The translations under genes were made by a program, and so were the position numbers. Positions 1 to 7,418 of a stretch of 36,150 bases of DNA are shown in pieces. The first letter of the stretch is position 1. Each line of letters begins with the position of its first letter. The stretch lies in the NCBI GenBank assembly GCA_028283245.1, contig JAPYNU010000059.1:1-36150 (forward strand), given 5' to 3'. The notes beneath the pieces are model-generated. The model was given only the letters and a program-made list of their open reading frames with translations, did not search any database and had not been told where the DNA came from. Source of the DNA: Candidatus Aldehydirespirator catecholifindens. GTDB taxonomy: Bacteria > Actinomycetota > Acidimicrobiia > Acidimicrobiales > Aldehydirespiratoraceae.

Positions 1-62
1 GGCTTAGGAGAGTGAGAGTAGATGCGAGATTGATGAAGCCGTTAGGGTTTGTGTGGCGCTAA

Positions 63-518
63 TTGTCTCACCCTCGCGCGATCATGTTTGTCATGGAAAA
101 TCTCGTGACTATGTCATCGCTTGACTACGGAACAGCGGCTCGCTCGCTGGCTCGGGCTGCCCGTCTTCGTGGCTTGCTTGTGCCAGTCTATGCAAGTCCT
201 CCTGCGCGCTCTGACCTTGACCGCTCGATCCGACGACGTAACGGTTCGCCGGTGGTGTCAATACGTTTGAGGGGACGACCACGCGCTGCGGTGATCGCTG
301 ACATGATCGAAGGAATCGTGGTGTCCAACTCCCTTGAGCCCGCTCGCGCAGATCTAGTGCGTTCGGCTCTGTGGCTGGCCATCGACGTATCTCCAAGCGA
401 AGCTGTCGAACCTTCAGTTGGTGCCGTTGAGCCTCCAAGCGGAAACTCTGACGCGCTGGCACCATCACCGACTGCAGAGCCAGAATGTCTTCGAGCGCAG
501 CAAGCAACCGCGGCATAG
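63..518 (+). CDS. Conserved hypothetical protein next to tRNA-Leu
   Basis: Encodes about 151 residues from a TTG at 63, or 144 from the ATG at 84; neither has a clear Shine-Dalgarno sequence, so the start is uncertain. The core (roughly residues 25-105) is Arg- and Ala-rich, with the segments VPVYASPP, RRRNGSP, RLRGRPRAAV and ADMIEGIVVSN. The last 40 residues are Pro/Ser/Glu-rich and probably disordered. No signal peptide, membrane segment or catalytic motif is visible. From memory, short actinobacterial proteins with a similar core (SPPR..RRR..GRP.AAV.AD..EG) exist without assigned function. The gene ends 59 bp before tRNA-Leu. Function unknown; it is probably a real gene because the core looks globular and codon use is ordinary. 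Confidence 0.6.
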   Translation: MSHPRAIMFVMENLVTMSSLDYGTAARSLARAARLRGLLVPVYASPPARSDLDRSIRRRNGSPVVSIRLRGRPRAAVIADMIEGIVVSNSLEPARADLVRSALWLAIDVSPSEAVEPSVGAVEPPSGNSDALAPSPTAEPECLRAQQATAA

Positions 519-577
519 TCCGCGTTGTCTGCGCTGCTGTGTAAGTGTGGGTGTGACAGCGCTAGCGTGGCAGCACT

Positions 578-665
578 GCCCGGGTGGCGCAATTGGCAGA
601 CGCGACCCGCTTAAAACGGGTTGCCCTTAACGGGTATGTGGGTTCGAGTCCCACCCCGGGCACCA
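578..665 (+). tRNA. tRNA-Leu (anticodon UAA)
   Basis: The acceptor stem GCCCGGG (578-584) pairs with CCCGGGC (655-661), followed by discriminator A and an encoded CCA (663-665). The anticodon stem ACCCG/CGGGT encloses the loop CTTAAAA, giving anticodon TAA. A long variable arm (class II) and a T-arm with GGTTCGAGTCC fit a leucine tRNA. Short open frames crossing this interval are not genes. Confidence 0.97.
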
Positions 666-903
666 GCCGAATACGCCATATAGCTCTTGATATCACCATA
701 TCGCCGTTCCCTCTGCTAACCCGGGCCGCAAGTAGTGCAGTGGACGTTCCAACGCGCGTAGGGCAAACAGAAAACTAGCTGAGTTGATCTCGGCTACCTT
801 CGCAACCTGCTCGCCTTGACAAGAGTTCCAATGTGCGCCGCTTGCTATATGTAAGCAACTAGATTGATAGCAGGTGTCAACTTGCAGGACTAAGGCGGGG
901 ATC

Positions 904-1278
904 GTGCAGACCGCAGCAGAATCCTTCCAAATAGAGCTGAATCATCGTGAGAGGGTGCTCATCTCGTAAGATGACCCCACAGACTGGGCCGTCCTCGCAA
1001 CATTTGGCTTCTACTGCCTAGAAGCATGCGTCGCAGCGGCGGCGTTGCACTTGGGGCGATCTCGTCCCAACACCCACCCCAGGAAGGTGCAAGAAGCCCG
1101 ACAGTTGACTTCAATGCATAGCTTGCCAGATGTGGGAGATTTGCTAGTTGACCTCAATAACATGCGCAAACATGAGGCTTACGGGGACATTGATCCGCCA
1201 GAGAATCTTGATGCGCAAGATGTTGCTGCCAAAATTGACGAATATGTTGAAGCTGTGAGCAGGTTTATCTCGCCATGA
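904..1278 (+). pseudogene. HEPN-like protein interrupted by one in-frame stop
   Basis: A GTG at 904 sits 8 nt after an AAGG motif (892-895) and opens a frame that continues to a TGA at 1276-1278, broken only by a TAA at 967-969. Read through, it gives about 124 residues. After the stop come DDPTDWAVLATFGFYCLEA, then a helical segment, then HPRKVQEARQL, then NNMRKHEAYGD. A helical bundle with W-A-V...FY..EA and a late R-K-H..YGD resembles small HEPN-like proteins found in toxin-antitoxin or defence settings; this is a weak, by-eye match. A single CAA-to-TAA change would explain the break. A downstream TTG at 1045 could still start a 77-residue remnant. The region between tRNA-Leu and this frame (666-903) holds nothing I recognise. 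Confidence 0.45.
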
Positions 1279-1410
1279 CACATCAGTTAGCGGCAGAAAA
1301 GGAAGCAGGAGCCTCAAGTGTAACGACAAATGGGTCGACTGCACTAGATCGCCGACGGGCAAGACAAAATAGCTAATGACTTGAGCTGGTTCATGTAACC
1401 CTCGCAGGAT

Positions 1411-2367
1411 TCATAAGTCGGGCCAGCGACGGGCGCTTAAAAGGCTCGGCTGGTTGGACTTGTCGCCCAGAGCCCATTTACGTCGCCAAGCTCCAGCATC
1501 GGGGCCTGTCATCGCGCCTGAGGAACCCGAATGAGCGCGTTTGCGTGCTGAATACCAGTCGGTAGCGGCTTCATCAGCCAGAGCAGCAACCGCGGCTTCG
1601 ATCCGAGTTGCGAAACGATGAGCTCTTTCGTCGGGTTCTGGAGCTAAGGGCGATCCGAAAGTGACTCTGGCTTGCGACGGTCGCGGCAGTCGGCGACCTT
1701 TGCGCAAAATTTCTCCGGTGCCGCTGAGATGAATCGGCACCACTGGTATCTTGCAGCGCAATGCCAGATAAGCGGCACCTCCTCTGAATGGCTGACCCCA
1801 GCCGTCAGGGCTGCGACCTCCCTCGGGATAGATCAGCAGACTCCAGCCTTCATCAATGAGGTTGGCTGCCAGATCAGCCGAACGGCGACCCACTTTGGCG
1901 CGTTCAATAGGTATTGCGCCGATCAGCAGCGCCGACATGGTGCTTACCGCTCGAGTAGCGAAGAAATAGTCAGCAGCCGCCCCCACCACAACCTTGTGAC
2001 GCCACGGCTCAGGCAAAGATGTCAGCAGCAGTGGCGTGTCTAGGTGGCTGTGATGGTTGGAGGCGAAGATCACAGCACCTTCAACATCAGCTAACCGGTC
2101 GCTACCGAGACGGCGAGGGGAAGCTAGAAGCTGCACCATGAGACGCATCGGGCCTTCGACGAAACCAGCTCGCAGCATCCTTGCTGACCAACAACGCGAC
2201 CAGTTAGTGTCGAAATCAACGCCGGTGCGTTGAGGCTCTGGCAGCGGTGCCACGCCACTGGGCAATGTCGGTGCCCGCAACGGGAACGAACGCGCCCTCA
2301 AAGCTCGCACTGGTGAAGGCAGCCGACCGCGTAGCTGCTTCAAGCCGAGATCATCGGTAACACCCAT
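1411..2367 (-). CDS. PlsC-family 1-acyl-glycerol-3-phosphate acyltransferase-like protein
   Basis: A 318-residue member of the lysophosphatidate acyltransferase superfamily, whose members move an acyl group onto a glycerolipid hydroxyl at the membrane. The catalytic H-x4-D box is present as NHHSHLD (H105, D110), and the acceptor-binding motif appears as YPEGGRSPDGW, followed by FRGGAAYLA and the conserved IPVVPIHLSG. The N-terminal 90 residues precede the catalytic domain and are Pro/Arg-rich. The ATG at 2367 is supported by GGAG 9 nt upstream. It is the last gene of a three-gene minus-strand operon, 42 bp after the LarA-like gene. The HAD-IB domain that some actinobacteria fuse to PlsC is here carried by the first gene of the same operon. 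The exact acyl acceptor is not predictable. Confidence 0.85.
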   Translation of the reverse strand: MGVTDDLGLKQLRGRLPSPVRALRARSFPLRAPTLPSGVAPLPEPQRTGVDFDTNWSRCWSARMLRAGFVEGPMRLMVQLLASPRRLGSDRLADVEGAVIFASNHHSHLDTPLLLTSLPEPWRHKVVVGAAADYFFATRAVSTMSALLIGAIPIERAKVGRRSADLAANLIDEGWSLLIYPEGGRSPDGWGQPFRGGAAYLALRCKIPVVPIHLSGTGEILRKGRRLPRPSQARVTFGSPLAPEPDERAHRFATRIEAAVAALADEAATDWYSARKRAHSGSSGAMTGPDAGAWRRKWALGDKSNQPSLLSARRWPDL

Positions 2368-2409
2368 TGTGAGTCACTCCAAGTCTAAGTTTGAGTCAAA
2401 CATCGGGCG

Positions 2410-4023
2410 TTACTCAACGTCAGCCATAAGGATCGGCGGGTTATGTATATGAGTGATCGTCGGTGCTGGCCCCACCACGTCACTCGCCATCTCTAGAGCA
2501 TCTGACAGAGTCGAGGCGGGCTGGAAGCCCATGCGACGCACCGCTGCCGGGTCACCGCCGACGACGATTACCCGTCCCAGATACTGCAAGGCATGCGCTC
2601 CCCAATACCACATATAGAAGGGATGCACACCGTGATAGGCGTAACTGTTGCGATAAAGATGTATGTACCACTCTTCTTCAGCGAACTGAGCCTCATATTT
2701 GGCTTCTAGTTCTGCTGGGTCGGTGGTGTCGGCCAGCACCTGCTCAAAGAAATCGATGTAGCTGGGATGATGAACCGGATGGAACTCGCGTCGTGTCGGA
2801 TGGCTCATAATAACCACACCCCCAGCACGCACTAGAGGCTTGCCGCGATAAAGGTTGAAAAAGTAACCCAAACCGAGACACATCACCAAGATCGGGTTCA
2901 TAACCGAGTTGACGTTGTATGGGCAAATGTAAGGCAAGCCCATGGTGAGAACATCGGTTTGTCCTTGCACCGCCACTAGATGCTGTGCAAGCACATTGGC
3001 AGTGGTGCTTTCATGCACCGGCTCTACCGCTCCAGCTTGCACGGAAGTCATCTCATAGGGTGCCAGCCAGCGGTTAAAGACACTGCGACGTGCTGAGGCT
3101 GGCATAGCTTTTAGCCCGGTCTGCATAGCCAGGTATGTGCCTCGGTCGCGGGCGCTCCATTCCCATTCGCGCTTTTGCAGCACAGACATCGCACCGTCGT
3201 AGCCGAAAGTGTTGTTGTTGACGGTGGTTTCGATCTGGAAAATACGCGGGCCGCTGGCTTTGATTATCTCACCTTGACGCCAGTTGGAGTTATGCAACTC
3301 CGAGTTGGGCCGGTCCATAAAAGAGCGAGAGTTTTGCATAGTGTGAACATTGTGATGATGACGCAGCGACCGGTAATCGGCTAAGCCTGTGGCAGTCGAT
3401 TTCCAGCCGCCGTCCATGGACACTAAGTTGATGTTCACATAAACCAGCAGGTCGCTTTCAGCAGCGCGGCGGTTCATGGTTACCAACTCGTCGTGTTTGG
3501 TGCAACCAAGTTCAACCATGCCGTCGGGATCTTCAGCATCGTGGTTGTAGAGAGCTCCTTGCGGAGCGAAAGCATCAAAGATCCGGTCACCTAAAGCGTG
3601 GCGTAGTTCGTCGTCGGTCATGCGACGATGCAACGCCAAAGCAGCGATGAGATGCACATCGTCCACTCCTGCGGCGGCGGCCATGTCAAGTACTTCTTCG
3701 ATAACCCGCTGGCGGATGTCGGGTCGGCGCATTGGTGGCAACGGCAGCGACACATCATCGAAGGCGATTGTTAGCTTCATGCCTGGCCGCAGCAGCGCTG
3801 GCAGCGGATCAGAGTCAAGCGGGTTCAGCAACGCTTCACGGATTGATGCCGCTGGGTCACGCAGGCCAGCCAGAGGTTCAGCAGGGTAGATAATGCGGCT
3901 GCGTCCAGCGGGTAGCCGTTCCAAACGGAAGCCTTCGCCGTGATGGAACAAGATCGGTGGCGTGGCACGATCCACGTCAAGCACCAGCCCTGGACGCGGC
4001 GCTTTGCGGCGTTCGGCAGCCAT
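2410..4023 (-). CDS. LarA-like (DUF2088, lactate-racemase-domain) protein
   Basis: A 537-residue protein resembling the nickel-pincer lactate racemase LarA family. Family-like features: FDDVSLPLPPMRRPDIR (the D-x-[TS]-R/L-P region), ALHRRMTDDEL around H132 (compare the LarA G-LHR-MT-EE-L segment), NHDAEDPD, and MDGGWKSTATG with K208 at the likely cofactor-lysine position. The IxPH histidine segment of true LarA reads NINLVSMDGG here, so a catalytic histidine seems absent and lactate racemisation should not be assumed. The protein is also longer than LarA (about 420 residues). I chose the ATG at 4023 because it overlaps the upstream TGA as TGATG; a longer in-frame start at 4116 would lie inside the upstream gene. 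Its operon partners suggest an acyl or hydroxy-acid substrate (inference). Confidence 0.75.
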   Translation of the reverse strand: MAAERRKAPRPGLVLDVDRATPPILFHHGEGFRLERLPAGRSRIIYPAEPLAGLRDPAASIREALLNPLDSDPLPALLRPGMKLTIAFDDVSLPLPPMRRPDIRQRVIEEVLDMAAAAGVDDVHLIAALALHRRMTDDELRHALGDRIFDAFAPQGALYNHDAEDPDGMVELGCTKHDELVTMNRRAAESDLLVYVNINLVSMDGGWKSTATGLADYRSLRHHHNVHTMQNSRSFMDRPNSELHNSNWRQGEIIKASGPRIFQIETTVNNNTFGYDGAMSVLQKREWEWSARDRGTYLAMQTGLKAMPASARRSVFNRWLAPYEMTSVQAGAVEPVHESTTANVLAQHLVAVQGQTDVLTMGLPYICPYNVNSVMNPILVMCLGLGYFFNLYRGKPLVRAGGVVIMSHPTRREFHPVHHPSYIDFFEQVLADTTDPAELEAKYEAQFAEEEWYIHLYRNSYAYHGVHPFYMWYWGAHALQYLGRVIVVGGDPAAVRRMGFQPASTLSDALEMASDVVGPAPTITHIHNPPILMADVE

Positions 4024-6605
4024 CAGCGGCTCACGCCTGCGAGTCGGCGCACACCACTGCGGTTGCGCGGTGCCAGCGGCAGCAGCTTGGACGGCGCTCC
4101 AGTGCTGGTAGACCAATGCTCAATCAGCCAGCCACGGCGCCGTGCCAAAGTCGCCAGCTTGGTTTCGGGGTTCACAGCCACCGGAAAGCCCACAGCTTCC
4201 AGCATCGGCAGATCCGATGTGCTGTCAGCGTAAGCCACCGACTCTCGTAGGTCCAGATCATGCTGCTGAGCAAAATCCACAAGAATCTGATAGCGCGCTT
4301 CGCCTGTGGGAGGCACTTGCGTAAGCCGCCCGTCGTAAGCGCCGTCGCGGCACCCCATGCGCGCTGAGATGATCTCATCGAACAGAGGTCGCAGCGGTTC
4401 GATCACGAAGTCAAGAGCGCCGGTGATCAGCAGCGTGGTGTGCCCGGCTCGGCGGTGCTCGCGTACCCGGCGGATGCCTTGTGGGAACGATTTCCTGAGC
4501 AGTAGATCACTCAACATTTCGGTGCAGTCTGCTTCGATCTGGTGCTTTTTTGCTCCCTCGAAGCGTCTATAAAAGTAACGCAGAAAGTCGCTGCGATCAC
4601 GACGGTCAAGAGCCAACAGTCGCGGCGCTTCACTGAGAGTGCGGGTAACGAAACGGAGCCGATCCACGTCATCAAGTTCTCGGGTGGCCAGCCAGGCGTA
4701 GCTGGCTACCACGTTCGAGGCGATGAGCGTGTTCTCAAGGTCGAACACGGCTAGGTGACGTTGCGGCGAGAGCACCTGCGAACGCAACCTCCCGCTGCGA
4801 GAAATCCGGTTAGGGCTCGAAGTAGGCACCATCTTCAAGCGGGCTTGTTGAACCATCGACGGCAGATGGATCTGCTGCACGTAGTGGTTCCAGTCAATAA
4901 CCGCAGGATCGAAACAAAACGCAGCTTGGTCTGCTTCGTTGAGAGAGCTCCAGAGTTCTTTGAGTCGGTCAAGTTGGTAAATCGCCTCGCATTCGGCGTA
5001 GGCACCGTAAAGGTTGACATAGTCGTTGGCTCTCTCAAGTTGCTGGCGGCGCTCTTCAAGACTGGCGCTGACCAGAGCCTGCCTGCCGCGCAGCGGCAAA
5101 GCCGACAGCACACGATCAGCGGCTTCCAGCGAGCGTTGCGCTCGTTGCAGTTGGCGAGCCACTCGGCCCCTTCCCGGGAATGACCATCTGGGAACTGAGA
5201 TCGGCTGATTGTGTTCGTCGTAGACGGGATGCTCAGTGAACCAGCCGCTCACCAAGTCAAACAGCTGGCCGTATTTCAGCGGGTTGACAGCTCCGCTGGC
5301 GATCTGCACGACTTCTGGTCTGGAGTCTTCAGGTCCAGAATCTGCCGATGGTGGGTCTGTGGGTGGAGGGTCTTTGATTGGGGAGTCTGCGGGTGGGGAG
5401 TCAGGGCTGCTGTGGCCGCTGATGCTCAAAGTGCCGGGGCCTCGGGCAGCCACAGCCAAAACCGTCGCCACCACCAGATCCACCGGGATCACGTCAATGA
5501 TGCCTTCAGGCACCCCTGGGAACTCTTTGAGCAGCCCCCGGGCGTAAGCCGCGATTACTGGCTCGGCCATACGAAAACCGCGTATCCATCCAGGGAACGG
5601 CTCAGATAACGCTGATTCGATGATCGACGGTCGCACAATGCTCATAGCGATGCCGCCGCGAGTTTCTGTAAGCGCTCTTTCGCCCAGAGCTTTAGTGAAT
5701 GCGTAGGCATCGGGGAAGCCGAGGCTCGCCGCGCGTGCGCGTCCTGCTTTCGTTAGCTGCTCGTTCACCCAGCGACGTCGCAAACTTTCGACCTTCTCTG
5801 AGATTGCCGGGATGCCTGCCGCGCCGAGTTCGCGGCGAGCTTGCACCGACAGGTCTGCTAAACGTTCGGGGCTGCGGCTGGACTGCTCAGCGTCACGCCG
5901 TGCCTGCCTAGCGCTAGCGACCTCGTCACGCCAGTCCACATCGGTGAAGAACGGCGAGTCATCCACTAGTTCCTCTTTGGCTGCGCCTCGGCGGCTGCCC
6001 GCTACATAGCAGGTAGAAACCGCTATCAGATGACAGTTTGACCCGGCTTCGTCCAGCAACTTGCAAAGCCGACTGGGGCCGAGCAGGTTGACCTCCACAG
6101 CGTCATCAAGAGCCGAATCGAAGTTCACCGTGGCAGCGGAGTGGATCACCACATCACAGCCCGCCAGTTTGGCCACTGCCTCGCTGTCTGCGCCAAGCCC
6201 GTCAACTGAAACATCGCCAGCTATGGCAGTGACTCTGCGAGCGGTCATCTCATCGAAACTTTCACCGCTGGTTTGGTCGGCGAACTGCTTGCGAAGCCGG
6301 TCAAAGGCATCGTTGCGTAGCACCTCGCGCTGCACTCGCGCAGCCGCGCCGCGCCGCCCGGGTCGCACCATCAGCACCAGTTCACAGTCGGGCACGCAGC
6401 GCAGCAGACGCTCCGTGAGAGCCGTGCCCAAAAAGCCGGTAGCTCCAGTAATAGCGATCCGTTTACCGGCCAGCGACTCAACAATCACAGGGTTAGTTCC
6501 AGTGCGTTCACAAGCCGAAGGCTCATAACTGCCCTTTGGTAACTCGGTCTGGGCATTAGTAAAACCGTTCACCAGCGGATGTTCAAGGGGAGGGGCTTCT
6601 ATCAT
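4023..6605 (-). CDS. Fusion protein: NAD-dependent acyl reductase-like SDR plus HAD-IB phosphatase
   Basis: About 860 residues from the ATG at 6605; an in-frame ATG at 6689 would run into the divergent hydrolase gene and has no ribosome site. The N-terminal half is an extended SDR of the fatty-acyl reductase (male-sterility, NAD_binding_4) type: TGATGFLG at 53-60, STCYVAG, and YAFTK (Y301, K305). The family-typical IASGAVNPLKYGQL segment follows a Pro/Asp/Ser-rich insert. The C-terminal 250 residues are a HAD-IB domain: VFDLENTL (D622, with Glu where a second Asp is usual), LLITGALDF, and DSTSDLPML. A charged helical linker joins the halves. Likely roles are reduction of an acyl thioester and dephosphorylation of a lipid intermediate; substrates are unknown. 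It is the first gene of the operon with the LarA-like and PlsC-like genes. Confidence 0.85.
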   Translation of the reverse strand: MIEAPPLEHPLVNGFTNAQTELPKGSYEPSACERTGTNPVIVESLAGKRIAITGATGFLGTALTERLLRCVPDCELVLMVRPGRRGAAARVQREVLRNDAFDRLRKQFADQTSGESFDEMTARRVTAIAGDVSVDGLGADSEAVAKLAGCDVVIHSAATVNFDSALDDAVEVNLLGPSRLCKLLDEAGSNCHLIAVSTCYVAGSRRGAAKEELVDDSPFFTDVDWRDEVASARQARRDAEQSSRSPERLADLSVQARRELGAAGIPAISEKVESLRRRWVNEQLTKAGRARAASLGFPDAYAFTKALGERALTETRGGIAMSIVRPSIIESALSEPFPGWIRGFRMAEPVIAAYARGLLKEFPGVPEGIIDVIPVDLVVATVLAVAARGPGTLSISGHSSPDSPPADSPIKDPPPTDPPSADSGPEDSRPEVVQIASGAVNPLKYGQLFDLVSGWFTEHPVYDEHNQPISVPRWSFPGRGRVARQLQRAQRSLEAADRVLSALPLRGRQALVSASLEERRQQLERANDYVNLYGAYAECEAIYQLDRLKELWSSLNEADQAAFCFDPAVIDWNHYVQQIHLPSMVQQARLKMVPTSSPNRISRSGRLRSQVLSPQRHLAVFDLENTLIASNVVASYAWLATRELDDVDRLRFVTRTLSEAPRLLALDRRDRSDFLRYFYRRFEGAKKHQIEADCTEMLSDLLLRKSFPQGIRRVREHRRAGHTTLLITGALDFVIEPLRPLFDEIISARMGCRDGAYDGRLTQVPPTGEARYQILVDFAQQHDLDLRESVAYADSTSDLPMLEAVGFPVAVNPETKLATLARRRGWLIEHWSTSTGAPSKLLPLAPRNRSGVRRLAGVSR
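5320..5412. repeat. Degenerate low-complexity insert in the SDR-HAD gene
   Basis: A G/T-rich, imperfectly repetitive stretch (GGGGAGTCTG, GTGGGTCTG, GGAGGGTCT variants) which, on the minus strand, encodes a Ser/Pro/Asp repeat around residues 398-430 of the fusion protein (units such as DSPPADSP and DPPPTDPPSADS). It falls between conserved parts of the reductase domain, so it should form a surface loop. Confidence 0.7.
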
Positions 6606-6654
6606 TGCCCAGAGTGGACGAAGTAACTTTAGCGCGAGATACACGGAAGCTGAC

Positions 6655-7410
6655 GTGGTAATCCTGCGAGCCCACGGTGATGGCTCCATATTTGCGGACC
6701 ATCGCGAGGGCAGGCAGCCCTGCCTGATGGGACTGCACGGCTGGGGTCGTAAACGAAGTGACCTGGGTTTGATCTTGGATGCTTCGGGTCATAGGTCTGT
6801 CGCGCCTGATTTACCTGGTTTCGGCGCTTCTTCTGATCCTGGGAGTGCTTGGGGCGCAGAGGGTTATGCGTCTGTGTTGGCTGAACGGGTTGCACCTGAC
6901 TGCGACCCGCCTTTTGTGGTGGTCGGTCACAGCTTTGGAGGTCGTGTCGCTGTGTGTCTTGCGGCTAACTATCCAGATCTGGTTTGTGGGCTGGTTCTCC
7001 TGGGTGTTCCTTTGCTACGAGGAGATACGTCCCCCAAGCCAGCAAAGTCGTATCGGTTCATACGCGCTGCTGCTCGTGTCGGGCTCGTCTCTGGTGAACG
7101 GTTGGAGTCGGCTAGGCAACGCTTCGGGTCAGAGGATTATCGAGCAGCGAGCGGGGTGATGCGCGATGTTTTGGTTCGTGTAGTCAACGAGAGCTACCAA
7201 GACGAATTGGGGCGTGTGCAGTGCCCTGTGGCTCTGGTTTGGGGAGTTGAAGATCGTATTGTTCCTTCTCAGGTGGCTGATCGTGCCGCTGCACACATCC
7301 AACGTCTCGTGTCGTTGAACTTCGTTGATGGTGTCGGTCACGATGTTCATCTTGCTGTTCCTGAAACCGTCGTTGAGGCTGTTTCGTCCGTCGTCGCCGC
7401 ATCGAAATAG
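6655..7410 (+). CDS. Alpha/beta hydrolase
   Basis: A 251-residue alpha/beta-hydrolase fold protein with a complete catalytic triad by motif: GHSFGG nucleophile elbow (S93), WGVEDRIVP (D200) and GVGHDVHL (H229). The oxyanion region HGWGR lies near the N-terminus, as usual for this family. There is no signal peptide, so it should be cytosolic. The GTG at 6655 has GGAAG 5 nt upstream. It reads divergently from the SDR-HAD operon across about 49 bp that must hold both promoters. It opens a five-gene plus-strand cluster, and the MurF-like gene begins 8 bp after its stop. Its substrate is unknown; an ester or amide in the envelope pathway encoded downstream is plausible. Confidence 0.85.
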   Translation: MVILRAHGDGSIFADHREGRQPCLMGLHGWGRKRSDLGLILDASGHRSVAPDLPGFGASSDPGSAWGAEGYASVLAERVAPDCDPPFVVVGHSFGGRVAVCLAANYPDLVCGLVLLGVPLLRGDTSPKPAKSYRFIRAAARVGLVSGERLESARQRFGSEDYRAASGVMRDVLVRVVNESYQDELGRVQCPVALVWGVEDRIVPSQVADRAAAHIQRLVSLNFVDGVGHDVHLAVPETVVEAVSSVVAASK

Positions 7411-7418
7411 CTGTCTAC

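Noticed and set aside
816..851. Promoter TTGACA ... TATATG upstream of the HEPN-like pseudogene
   Set aside because: The spacer is about 24 bp, too long for a standard sigma-70 type promoter.
2410..4023. LarA-like protein as supplier of D-lactate to the cell-wall cassette
   Set aside because: It lies in a different, divergent operon with lipid-type enzymes, lacks an expected histidine, and the Ddl next door is predicted to use D-Ala.
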